Origin: Firmicutes bacterium UBA3930
GTDB lineage: Bacteria > Bacillota > Clostridia > Caldicoprobacterales > Caldicoprobacteraceae
Direction of reading: 5' to 3'
DNA: 21,642 nucleotides
Assembly (NCBI GenBank): GCA_002385885.1
Contig: DGEI01000042.1
Span: 1-21,642 of the forward strand
Each line of letters starts with the position of its first letter. Position 1 is the first letter of the stretch. The position numbers and the translations under genes were made by a program. Below the pieces are notes generated by a model. It searched no databases, was not told the origin of the DNA, and saw only the letters and a program-made list of their open reading frames with translations. This document shows, piece after piece, positions 14,981 through 21,642 of the stretch.

Positions 14981-15656
14981 CAAAATATCCTCCTTCCTGC
15001 TGGTCCCTTACCATAATGCCCTTACTAAACTGTATAACGCGTTTCCGCATAGCGTTAACAATACTTTTGGCATGCGTAGCCATGATAACGGTGGTGCCCC
15101 GCCGGTTTATCATGCTGATAATCCTCATTATATCCATAGAAGTGGCAGGATCCAGATTCCCGGTAGGTTCGTCTGCAATAAGTATGGACGGATTATTAAC
15201 CAGTGCACGGGCAAGGGCCACCCTCTGCTGTTCGCCTCCCGACAGCTGATGAGGATAATCATGTGCCTTGGAACCCAGACCTACCAAACCCAGTGCAGCA
15301 GGCACCTGCCTTCGAATCTCCTTCCCGGATGCTCCAACAATTTCCATGGCAAAGGCCACATTCTCATATGCCGTTTTGTCAGGCAGCAGCCTGAAATCCT
15401 GAAATACCACCCCCATCTTACGGCGATAGTAAGGAATATCCCGTCTTTTCATTGTTGTTATATCTATGCCATCGACAAAAATACTGCCGGAAGTAGGCTC
15501 TATTTCCTTAAGAAGCAATTTTACAAGGGTGGTCTTGCCTGCTCCGCTGGCACCAACGATAAATACAAATTCCCCGTTATTTATTCTAAAGTTCACATTG
15601 TACAGTGCATACACACCATTTACATACATCTTCGATACATTCTTAAACTCAATCAA
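14970..15656 (-). CDS. ftsE: FtsE, cell-division ATPase
   Basis: The cytoplasmic ATPase of FtsEX. Motifs in order: Walker A GASGAGKTT (about 36-44), Q-loop VFQDFRLLPD, signature LSGGEQQR, Walker B ILIADEPTGNLDP and H-loop ATH. I place the start at the TTG at 15654-15656, giving MIEFKNVSKMY and 228 residues, the usual FtsE beginning and length. GGGAG lies 8 bases upstream, and the start then overlaps the preceding stop in a TTGA junction. The alternative GTG at 15663-15665 would add three residues but sits only one base after GGGA. It is translated with the upstream CdaR-like regulator and with ftsX. Confidence 0.95.
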   Translation of the reverse strand: MIEFKNVSKMYVNGVYALYNVNFRINNGEFVFIVGASGAGKTTLVKLLLKEIEPTSGSIFVDGIDITTMKRRDIPYYRRKMGVVFQDFRLLPDKTAYENVAFAMEIVGASGKEIRRQVPAALGLVGLGSKAHDYPHQLSGGEQQRVALARALVNNPSILIADEPTGNLDPATSMDIMRIISMINRRGTTVIMATHAKSIVNAMRKRVIQFSKGIMVRDQQEGGYFDEL

Positions 15657-16738
15657 AAAAAACACTCCCGTTTCTGCTTCTCTAACATCATCATAATCTT
15701 GAATGTAACTGCGTCATGGAAGTTTCTCAAATCCAGCCCCAGTGTTTTCTGTACCTTGTCCAGCCGGTAAACCAGAGTATTGCGATGGATATACAACTGC
15801 CGGGCAGTCTCGCTCAGGTTTAAGCTGTTCTCAAAAAATTTCTCAATAGTAGTGAGCATTTCATCATTTAGTATTTTTTTTGTCTCATCATTAAAAATTA
15901 TCTGGTAGTATTCCCCGGAGATCTCCCTTGGAACTTCATGCAGAAACCTTTCCAATAGTAAAGCATCATAATGATAAATCCGGTTGTCACCGTCATACAT
16001 CATTCCTACTTCAATAGCCTGCATGGCTTCCATGTATGATTCTCTTATTCGATATATGTTAGGTTTACATTTCCCAATGCCAATACAAACCCTGACGGTG
16101 GTCTCGTTCATTATAGTTTCTTCTATGGCTCCGGCAAGCTGGTAAAACTCATCCTCGTCAGTATCATCCATTACCAGTTTTACAAGTATAATTGTTCTGT
16201 TATCCAACAGCAGTAAGATGTCCCCTTGACGTTTGGGAAAAACCTTTATCAATATCCTATATACCTGGTTAGCTCCCATATCATCAGTGCGGATGACAAA
16301 AATACAGCGTTCCGCATCAGGCTCCAGTTTATAATCCTGAACCAGCTCCTGTAAATCAAGAACCGGCATTTCATCAAACAAAATCCGCCGTATAATCTCT
16401 TCTTTGTTCATCTTTTTTACTGTTGATTTCAAATATAGCTCAAAAAGAGAAGATATAAGAAAACAATAATTCCTGACTGTTTTGCCCGTTCCATCCATTG
16501 CTATATAATAACCGGCCGTCCTGTTCAATGTAAGCCGCATATATGTTCTGCCGTTGTGAGCAAATACCCCTTTACCGGCTTTTATGTCATAGCCCTTCAC
16601 TGCAGGCTCCTCTTCACCAATCTTTTTTCTGCTGCTGCTGGCTACAATCATCCCCGACGAATCGACAATATCAGCGTCAACCTGGATACTGCGCACAATT
16701 TTATCCAGCAGTTTTTGTATCCTTTGCCCCGTTTGCAT
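15653..16738 (-). CDS. CdaR-like (sugar-diacid/PucR family) regulator
   Basis: A cytoplasmic transcriptional regulator of 361 residues. The N-terminal part (about 1-135; VDADIVDSSGMIVASSSRKKIGEEE) matches the sugar-diacid recognition domain of CdaR. A middle domain follows (about 140-280). The C-terminal PucR-type HTH (about 300-355; LNLSETARQLYIHRNTLVYR and LDLRNFHDAVTFKIMMML) binds DNA. In E. coli CdaR senses glucarate/galactarate, but clostridial members often lie beside an MsmX/UgpC-type ATPase, as here, and the ligand is unknown. The ATG at 16736-16738 follows AGGTGAT. Its TGA overlaps the ftsE TTG in a TTGA junction, so regulator and ftsEX are probably one transcript. A TATAAT at 16750-16755 is too near the start codon to be trusted. 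Confidence 0.88.
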   Translation of the reverse strand: MQTGQRIQKLLDKIVRSIQVDADIVDSSGMIVASSSRKKIGEEEPAVKGYDIKAGKGVFAHNGRTYMRLTLNRTAGYYIAMDGTGKTVRNYCFLISSLFELYLKSTVKKMNKEEIIRRILFDEMPVLDLQELVQDYKLEPDAERCIFVIRTDDMGANQVYRILIKVFPKRQGDILLLLDNRTIILVKLVMDDTDEDEFYQLAGAIEETIMNETTVRVCIGIGKCKPNIYRIRESYMEAMQAIEVGMMYDGDNRIYHYDALLLERFLHEVPREISGEYYQIIFNDETKKILNDEMLTTIEKFFENSLNLSETARQLYIHRNTLVYRLDKVQKTLGLDLRNFHDAVTFKIMMMLEKQKRECFF

Positions 16739-16777
16739 ATTATCACCTGATTATAAGTATACATTAGTTCCATGTTT

Positions 16778-16825
16778 AAAAAAAGCAGAAATATTATCCA
16801 ATGTGATAATATTTCTGCTTTTTTT
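16778..16825. terminator. Bidirectional hairpin terminator
   Basis: A perfect 14-bp stem GCAGAAATATTATC (16785-16798) / GATAATATTTCTGC (16805-16818) with a 6-base loop is flanked by seven A on the left and seven T on the right. It works in both directions by shape; the gene it serves is the ATPase gene on the minus strand, ending at 16876. It also insulates the CdaR-like gene downstream. Confidence 0.93.
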
Positions 16826-16875
16826 GGAAAAATCCTTTTTTCTCTATAAAATTCGTTTTAATATTTTGTATTATT

Positions 16876-17991
16876 TTATCTTGTGAGTAAAGTCTCTTCG
16901 GTATCCTTGTCGAAGAAATGCAGTCTGTTAGAATCAAGGGCAATCTTTATTGTATCCCCTACTCTGGCAGTAGATCTTGGATCAACTCTGGCTACCAGGT
17001 TGTTGTCGCTTACGGTCAGATACAGATAGGTCTCAGAACCCATCAGCTCAACAACATCTACATATGCCTTTACAATACTGTCAGTAGCGTTCTGTAAGAA
17101 AATCTCTTCGTCATGCATATCTTCAGGCCGGATACCCATGATTACCTCTTTGCCAATATAGGACTGATCCTTTAGTTTTCTTACCTTGCCGGCCGGTACC
17201 TTAATCTTGTTGCCGTTGAAAACAGCAAACACATCGTCGCCATCTTTTTCAAGAACTACATTGATGAAGTTCATCTGGGGACTTCCTATAAAACCGGCTA
17301 CAAACAGATTGGTAGGATAATCATAGAGATTCTGGGGTGTATCTACCTGCTGAATAAAACCGTCCTTCATAACCACAATCCGTGAACCCATGGTCATGGC
17401 TTCAGTCTGGTCATGAGTAACATATATAAATGTCGTCTGCAATCTCTGATGCAGTTTAGTAAGCTCGGTTCTCATCTGAACCCTTAACTTTGCGTCCAGG
17501 TTAGACAGCGGCTCGTCCATTAAGAATACTTTTGGCTCACGAACAATAGCACGACCGACAGCAACCCTCTGTCTCTGTCCACCGGACAAAGCCTTCGGCT
17601 TTCTATTCAACAGATGCTCGATATCCAACATCCGTGCTGCTTCCTTAACGCGCCTGTCAATTTCAGCTTTAGGTGTTTTCCTGAGTTTTAACCCGAAAGC
17701 CATGTTGTCATATACGGTCATATGAGGATATAAAGCATAGTTCTGGAAAACCATTGCAATATCTCTGTCCTTAGGCGCTACATCATTCATCATTTTATCC
17801 CCAATATACAGTTCACCTTCAGTAATCTCCTCAAGACCGGCTACCATACGCAGGGTGGTAGTCTTACCGCATCCAGAAGGCCCAACAAGTACAATAAACT
17901 CCTTATCGGCAATATCCAGATTAAAATCGCTAACAGCGGTAACACCACCAGGATACACCTTATAAACGTTCTTAAGTGTTACACTTGCCAT
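16876..17991 (-). CDS. ugpC: MsmX/UgpC-type sugar ABC importer ATPase
   Basis: A cytoplasmic ATPase of 371 residues for CUT1-type carbohydrate importers. Walker A GPSGCGKTT (about 37-45), Q-loop VFQNYALYPHM, signature LSGGQRQR, Walker B VFLMDEPLSNLDAKLR and H-loop THD are all intact. The C-terminal TOBE/OB region (about 240-371) includes GIRPEDMHDEEI. No permease or binding protein is adjacent; such orphan ATPases (MsmX in Bacillus, MsmK in streptococci) energise several sugar importers at once, and that is the likely role. The ATG at 17989-17991 has GGAGGGG 5 bases upstream. The promoter at 18067-18095 overlaps a cre-like site, consistent with carbon catabolite control. It ends before a bidirectional terminator and is followed by the CdaR-like gene. 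Confidence 0.9.
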   Translation of the reverse strand: MASVTLKNVYKVYPGGVTAVSDFNLDIADKEFIVLVGPSGCGKTTTLRMVAGLEEITEGELYIGDKMMNDVAPKDRDIAMVFQNYALYPHMTVYDNMAFGLKLRKTPKAEIDRRVKEAARMLDIEHLLNRKPKALSGGQRQRVAVGRAIVREPKVFLMDEPLSNLDAKLRVQMRTELTKLHQRLQTTFIYVTHDQTEAMTMGSRIVVMKDGFIQQVDTPQNLYDYPTNLFVAGFIGSPQMNFINVVLEKDGDDVFAVFNGNKIKVPAGKVRKLKDQSYIGKEVIMGIRPEDMHDEEIFLQNATDSIVKAYVDVVELMGSETYLYLTVSDNNLVARVDPRSTARVGDTIKIALDSNRLHFFDKDTEETLLTR

Positions 17992-18066
17992 TCAAACCCC
18001 TCCATAATAGAATTTTGCGCATCATCAGCGATGCAAAAAAAATTTATTGAGCATTTACATGGTTAT

Positions 18067-18095
18067 ATTATATCGGTTTCAGGACAATCTGGCTA
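18067..18095 (-). promoter_or_regulatory. Promoter of the sugar ATPase gene with overlapping cre-like site
   Basis: On the minus strand TAGCCA (18090-18095), 17 bases, TATAAT (18067-18072). TGAAACCGATATAA (18068-18081) matches the CcpA cre consensus TGWAANCGNTNWCA at all specified positions but one and covers most of the -10. CcpA bound there would block RNA polymerase, so repression by preferred sugars is inferred. The leader between it and the ATG (17992-18066) contains only a small GCATC/GATGC hairpin. Confidence 0.6.
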
Positions 18096-18190
18096 TAGCT
18101 ATTATTAACAAAAAATTTACACGTATTTTTGACTAAGTTGCATAAAACAGAAAGAATGAATGGTAAATAATACAAAAACCTCATTTATAT

Positions 18191-18228
18191 ATTGTATTTT
18201 TATGCGTTCTTATGTATAATTATTAGTA
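18191..18228 (+). promoter_or_regulatory. argC promoter overlapped by two tandem ARG-box-like sites
   Basis: TTGTAT (18192-18197), 17 bases, TATAAT (18215-18220). ATTGTATTTTTATGCGTT (18191-18208) and TATGTATAATTATTAGTA (18211-18228) each match the ArgR consensus WNTGAATWWWWATTCANW at 13 of 16 specified bases, are 2 bases apart, and cover the -35 and the -10. Tandem 18-bp boxes 2-3 bases apart are the known geometry of ArgR operators. A weaker third candidate lies at 18155-18172. The flanking AT-rich sequence raises the chance of false matches. Confidence 0.6.
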
Positions 18229-18287
18229 TATTGAAAGCCCTTTACTGACAAGTCTGATAAATTGGTATTAAAAAGGAGGTTACCCCA

Positions 18288-19328
18288 TTGATCAAAGCAA
18301 GCATTATAGGTGCCACGGGCTATGCCGGGATAGAATTGGTACGGCTGCTGTCTGCCCATCCAAAGGTTGATCTTGTTCACCTGGTATCTCAAAGTTTCGT
18401 AGATCAGCCTGTATCAGCTGTATACCCCAATTTTAAAGGAATACTCGATAAAATATGCAGCCAGCTGGATATTGATCAGATTTCCGAAGAAAGCGATATT
18501 ATATTCACATCCTTGCCCCACAGTACTTCTGACAGGATAATCTCCGCTTTATATGAAAAAGGAAACAGGATTATTGATTTGAGCGCTGATTTCAGATATA
18601 GATCGGCAGAGATATATGAAAAATGGTACGGTACCCGTCATGCCCGTCCCGACTTGCTTGAAGCATCGGTCTACGGGTTGCCGGAGCTGTATAGGGAGGA
18701 AATAAAGCAGACCAGGCTAATCGGTAATCCAGGCTGCTACCCTACGTCGGCTCTTCTGCCTTTAGCTCCTCTTATGGCCGCTAATGCTATCCGGCCGGAT
18801 ACAATTATTATAGATTCCAAATCCGGCAGCAGCGGTGCAGGCAGGAGCCCTTCACCCGGCCTGCATTTCTGTGAAGTAGATGAGAACATCAAAGCATACA
18901 AAGTCGCATGTCACCGCCATACATCAGAGATAGAGCAGGAGCTTGGGATAATAGCAAAACACGACGTTACCGTATCCTTTACTCCCCATCTTCTCCCGGT
19001 AAAGCGCGGGATACTGAGTACTATTTATGCCGCTCTGGCAAAAAATCTGAAATTCAGTGATATTTACGATATATATACCAATTTCTACTGTAATGAACCG
19101 TTTATAGTGCTCCATGAAGAAGGGAGTATGCCAGAATTAAAGCATGTAAACGGCTCCAACATGTGCCATATCGGCTTTGCGGTGGATAACCGTACAAGCC
19201 GCATTATTATCGTATCAGCTATTGATAATCTGATCAAAGGGGCCAGCGGCCAGGCAATTCAGAGCATGAACATATTATTCGGCATTGATGAAACCACCGG
19301 TCTTCTATATCCTGGCTGGTATCTCTGA
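18288..19328 (+). CDS. argC: ArgC, N-acetyl-gamma-glutamyl-phosphate reductase
   Basis: Third step of arginine biosynthesis: NADPH-dependent reduction of N-acetylglutamyl phosphate to the semialdehyde, in the cytoplasm. The 346-residue protein has the N-terminal Rossmann motif GATGYAG (residues 8-14), the catalytic Cys150 in GNPGCYPTS, the SKSGSSGAGR segment and the HRHTSEIEQEL motif carrying the catalytic histidine. The end DNLIKGASGQAIQSMN is diagnostic of ArgC. The start is TTG at 18288-18290, 8 bases after AGGAGG; the peptide MIKASIIGATGYAG confirms it. It is the first gene of argC-argB; argJ and argD do not follow here, so the rest of the pathway is elsewhere. Likely ArgR-controlled through the boxes upstream. 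Confidence 0.97.
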   Translation: MIKASIIGATGYAGIELVRLLSAHPKVDLVHLVSQSFVDQPVSAVYPNFKGILDKICSQLDIDQISEESDIIFTSLPHSTSDRIISALYEKGNRIIDLSADFRYRSAEIYEKWYGTRHARPDLLEASVYGLPELYREEIKQTRLIGNPGCYPTSALLPLAPLMAANAIRPDTIIIDSKSGSSGAGRSPSPGLHFCEVDENIKAYKVACHRHTSEIEQELGIIAKHDVTVSFTPHLLPVKRGILSTIYAALAKNLKFSDIYDIYTNFYCNEPFIVLHEEGSMPELKHVNGSNMCHIGFAVDNRTSRIIIVSAIDNLIKGASGQAIQSMNILFGIDETTGLLYPGWYL

Positions 19329-19379
19329 TATTAACCAGGAATCGCGCCGAAATCCGTTTTATTGATAAGGAGGAATTAT

Positions 19380-20243
19380 ATGGATACATTAATTTATAAA
19401 GCCGGTATTTTAATAGAGGCACTGCCGTATATCCAGAAGCTCAGCGGAAAGACGATTATTATTAAGTATGGCGGCAGCGCTATGATTAACCATGAGCTCA
19501 GCCGTACAATTATGCAGGATATTACCCTTCTTAAATATGTAGGTGTTAATCCAATTGTGGTACACGGAGGGGGACCTGAGATCACAAAGATGCTTGAAGC
19601 CTTAAATATCCCCAGCAGATTCCACAGAGGATTGCGGATCACTACCAGGGAAGCTGTGGAAGTTGTGCAAATGGTATTGACGGGTAAGATAAACAAAGAT
19701 ATAGTATCAGAGCTGAACTCCCTGGGCGGCAAAGCCATCGGGCTCTGTGGAAAGGATGCCAGCATTATTGAGGTAGAGCCAATGGAACCTATCGACGGTG
19801 TAGATCTTGGATATGTTGGTAAAATCAAAAAAATTAACTGCAGGGTACTGGAAATACTGGCAAAAGATGAGTACATTCCCGTAGTTGCTCCCATAGGTGT
19901 TGGTCCCGGCGGAGAAAGCTATAATATTAATGCGGATACCGTAGCAGGTGAACTGGCAGCAGCATTAAAGGCAGAAAAACTGATATTCCTGACCGATATT
20001 GACGGGATCAGGCGAGATCCCGAAGATCCCGAATCCATAATATCCGTGATTTCAATAGATGAAGTTTATGACCTCATACATAAAGGCATTATCGACGGCG
20101 GTATGGTACCAAAAGTAGAAGGCTGTATCAAAGGCATTGAACAAGGTGTAAACCGTACTCATATAATAAACGGGACTATACCCCACCCCATACTTCTGGA
20201 GATATTTACCGATAAAGGGATTGGTACCATGGTTACCCGATGA
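19380..20243 (+). CDS. argB: ArgB, N-acetylglutamate kinase
   Basis: Second step of arginine biosynthesis: ATP-dependent phosphorylation of N-acetylglutamate, the committed step. The 287-residue protein has the glycine-rich nucleotide loop KYGGSAM, the VVHGGGPEI substrate loop, RFHRGLRITT, and the Asn/Ala-rich NINADTVAGELAAALKAEKL segment. An N-terminal helix before KYGG (LIEALPYIQKLSGKT) and GMVPKVEGC near the end resemble the hexameric, arginine-inhibited type (as in Thermotoga and Pseudomonas), so feedback inhibition by arginine is inferred. I start at the ATG at 19380-19382, with AAGGAGG 6 bases upstream; the frame is open 18 bases further without a ribosome binding site. It follows argC by 51 bases. 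Confidence 0.97.
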   Translation: MDTLIYKAGILIEALPYIQKLSGKTIIIKYGGSAMINHELSRTIMQDITLLKYVGVNPIVVHGGGPEITKMLEALNIPSRFHRGLRITTREAVEVVQMVLTGKINKDIVSELNSLGGKAIGLCGKDASIIEVEPMEPIDGVDLGYVGKIKKINCRVLEILAKDEYIPVVAPIGVGPGGESYNINADTVAGELAAALKAEKLIFLTDIDGIRRDPEDPESIISVISIDEVYDLIHKGIIDGGMVPKVEGCIKGIEQGVNRTHIINGTIPHPILLEIFTDKGIGTMVTR

Positions 20244-20253
20244 AATAGTAGTT

Positions 20254-20396
20254 ATAGCTATATATCGTTAGCTCTATTGCGAGAATGGCAGGCTTTCAGA
20301 TTCTTAACGCTGTCAGCCTGGAAAATCATTGTCCTTTGTGCATATTTAAACTTCGATACTGCTATATATCCTATAGGACTTTGATTTTCTTTTTTT
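20254..20396 (+). terminator. Run of hairpins ending in a U-tract after argB
   Basis: Three consecutive hairpins lie between argB and the next promoter. The first is AGCTA/TAGCT (20256-20273). The second is CAGGCT/AGCCTG with an inner CAG/CTG (20289-20320). The third is GAAAATC...GTCCT paired with AGGAC...GATTTTC (20321-20335 and 20375-20389), with a loop of about 39 bases and seven T after it (20390-20396). The last is a plausible Rho-independent terminator for argCB with an unusually large loop. The upstream pair may be part of the 3' UTR or a small RNA. The remaining gap (20397-20440) shows nothing. Confidence 0.55.
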
Positions 20397-20440
20397 ATAC
20401 CTGTGTATACCATCGCCACAAAATAATAACATAATTGTAA

Positions 20441-20469
20441 TTGACATTGGAAATATTAAACATTATGAT
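20441..20469 (+). promoter_or_regulatory. Promoter of the L,D-transpeptidase gene
   Basis: Consensus -35 TTGACA (20441-20446), a 17-base spacer, then TATGAT (20464-20469). The start site near 20476 leaves a leader of about 57 bases with AGGAGGG before the ATG at 20533. Confidence 0.8.
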
Positions 20470-20532
20470 TAGTAGTGTGGGTAAAAATGCTAAATCCAGC
20501 GGGACTTTTCATTGGAGCAGGAGGGAATCAGT

Positions 20533-21642
20533 ATGAAGAAGATATTAGCTGTCGTATTTATTCTGCTGTTTATTTTACCGGCGTGCGGACATAAAAACAA
20601 TTCTAAGGATTATCTTTCCGAACAACCTGTTATTGAACAGGCAGATAAAGAATCGATTGATGAAACCAATCAAAATACAGATAATCAAGCACAGGATAGC
20701 TTTGATTTGGAAAAAACCGCAGGAATGACTGACGATGAAACGCCTCTGCCGGAGGATATTGAACAATTGGATGATGATGCATCTCTTGAACCAGATGAGA
20801 CGGAAAAGAAAGATGATAAGGAAAAAATTAAAGAAAATCAGAAAAAACCTATGCCCTATAAAATTCAGATAGACGTTACCAACCAGGTCGTAACGGTATT
20901 CGGCCGAGATAAAAATGGGAATTATACCAAGGTTGTTCGTCAAATGATCTGCTCTACCGGTACGGACGTAACTCCCACTCCTTTAGGTACATTTATAATG
21001 CCGGGTCATAAAGGCCGTTGGGGTTATTTCGCGAAATTCGGTGTATATGCCCAGTATTGGTCAAGAATCAAGGGCGGTATTTTATTTCACTCAGTAATTT
21101 TTGCAAAGCCTGACGAATCTACACTATCGGTGAGCTCTTTCCTGAATTTGGGGAGAAAAGCGTCCCATGGATGCGTTCGCCTTCTGGTGGAAGATGCCAA
21201 ATGGATATACGACAATATCTCTGCAGGAACCGAAGTCACCGTGGTTAAAGGCAAGAAAAACCCGGCATTGACAGCCAGCCTGAAACCCAGGCTAAAGCCC
21301 GTCAAGGTTGAAATCCAGACACCCGGTCCGGTCGATATGCTAGTTGGAGAAACAAAAAATATCAATGTCCGGGTAACCTACCAATACGGTGTGGTGGAGC
21401 AAAACCCATCGGATATTTCATGGTCAGTCAGCGACAAACAGGTAGTTTCCGTTAAAGATGGCACAATACAAGCCCTAGCTCCCGGAAAAACAGCGGTAAC
21501 AGCCGCAATCGGACAGCTTAGCAGTAATCCGATAACTATAAACGTCAAAAAAGCCACTCCGGAGGAGCCGCAGGATCCACAGGATCCGGCTCCGGAAGAG
21601 CCGCAGGATCCAAAAGAGCCGCCTCCGGAAGAACCTAAGGAC
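20533..21642 (+). CDS. Lipoprotein L,D-transpeptidase with Big-2-like domain (3' end cut)
   Basis: An open frame of 370 codons with no stop before the right edge. It has a lipoprotein signal peptide (LPAC, lipidation at Cys18), then an acidic, low-complexity linker (about 22-105). A YkuD L,D-transpeptidase domain (about 108-238) follows, with H186 (FHSV) and the catalytic motif S211-H-G-C214-V-R-L. A Big-2-like immunoglobulin domain (about 255-345; the WSVSDKQVVSVKDGTIQALAPG strand pattern) comes next, then a Pro/Glu/Asp repeat (about 342-370). L,D-transpeptidases make 3-3 cross-links or attach proteins to peptidoglycan; the lipid anchor places it outside the membrane. The ATG at 20533 is preceded by AGGAGGG. 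The Cys and His of the active site are intact, so it should be active. It has its own promoter after argCB. What follows the repeat cannot be seen. Confidence 0.93.
   Translation, partial: MKKILAVVFILLFILPACGHKNNSKDYLSEQPVIEQADKESIDETNQNTDNQAQDSFDLEKTAGMTDDETPLPEDIEQLDDDASLEPDETEKKDDKEKIKENQKKPMPYKIQIDVTNQVVTVFGRDKNGNYTKVVRQMICSTGTDVTPTPLGTFIMPGHKGRWGYFAKFGVYAQYWSRIKGGILFHSVIFAKPDESTLSVSSFLNLGRKASHGCVRLLVEDAKWIYDNISAGTEVTVVKGKKNPALTASLKPRLKPVKVEIQTPGPVDMLVGETKNINVRVTYQYGVVEQNPSDISWSVSDKQVVSVKDGTIQALAPGKTAVTAAIGQLSSNPITINVKKATPEEPQDPQDPAPEEPQDPKEPPPEEPKD
21558..21642 (+). repeat. 33-base tandem repeat encoding an 11-residue Pro/Glu unit
   Basis: Copies start at 21558, 21591 and 21624, each opening TCCGGARGA. 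The first two share a 22-base block that differs at one base. They encode PEEPQDPQDPA, PEEPQDPKEPP and the start of a third unit. They lie in frame inside the L,D-transpeptidase and run off the right edge, a typical wall-spanning linker. Confidence 0.85.

Noticed and set aside
15072..15770. A 232-codon plus-strand frame opposite ftsE
   Set aside because: Shadow of ftsE; no domain, and ftsE has all ABC motifs.
16750..16755. TATAAT before the CdaR-like gene as its -10
   Set aside because: It is 11 bases from the start codon; transcription would begin inside the ribosome binding site, and no -35 is seen.
1..21642. CRISPR array, tRNA/rRNA genes, insertion sequences, toxin-antitoxin or defence genes
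   Set aside because: No regularly spaced repeats, cloverleaf, transposase or defence-type proteins were seen on either strand.

Overview
The window looks like a stretch of chromosome from an anaerobic Firmicute, most likely of class Clostridia. The reasons are moderate GC with AT-rich intergenic gaps, strong AGGAGG-type ribosome binding sites, frequent TTG starts, SigA-like promoters, U-tract hairpin terminators, a flavodiiron protein beside an FNR-type regulator, and a ftsEX-ctpB-minJ gene order close to that of Bacillus. Species cannot be named from this. Bases 1-19 are not genomic: they are the Nextera/Tn5 mosaic end, so the window starts at a read or contig edge.

Layout. (1) 20-3517, minus strand: a polyamine (spermidine/putrescine) ABC importer, potA-potB-potC-potD, the last cut by the left edge. 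It lies behind an XRE-cupin regulator with an operator-like inverted repeat in front of it. (2) 3771-6696, minus: an unrecognised single-pass membrane protein, a CRP/FNR-family regulator, and an A-type flavodiiron O2/NO reductase. (3) 6911-8878, minus: uvrB with a perfect terminator. Divergent from it, at 9165-9836 on the plus strand, is a cysteine-rich protein of YkgJ (CxxCxxCC) type. (4) 9972-16738, minus: a cell-envelope and division cluster, transcribed as a CdaR-like regulator, ftsE, ftsX, an M23 murein hydrolase with coiled coil, then (after a terminator and a new promoter) the S41 protease ctpB and a MinJ-like PDZ membrane protein. (5) 16876-17991, minus: an MsmX/UgpC-type sugar-importer ATPase whose promoter overlaps a near-consensus cre site. 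(6) 18288-20243, plus: argC-argB, preceded by two tandem ARG-box-like sites over the promoter and followed by a run of hairpins ending in a U-tract. (7) 20533 to the right edge, plus: a lipoprotein L,D-transpeptidase with a Big-2-like domain, still open at the edge inside an 11-residue Pro/Glu repeat.

How the genes work together. FtsEX should gate the secreted M23 hydrolase. CtpB and the PDZ protein are envelope and division partners, and the L,D-transpeptidase is another peptidoglycan enzyme. The importer ATPase and the CdaR-like regulator point to carbon-source control, and the regulator's stop codon overlaps the ftsE start. The FNR-type regulator next to the flavodiiron gene suggests O2/NO-responsive control. 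Nothing here is clearly a new defence or mobile system. The points that most deserve checking are regulatory: ARG boxes, cre, the XRE operator, the FNR-like box and the argB 3' structure. The unrecognised membrane protein and the cysteine-rich protein also deserve a check.
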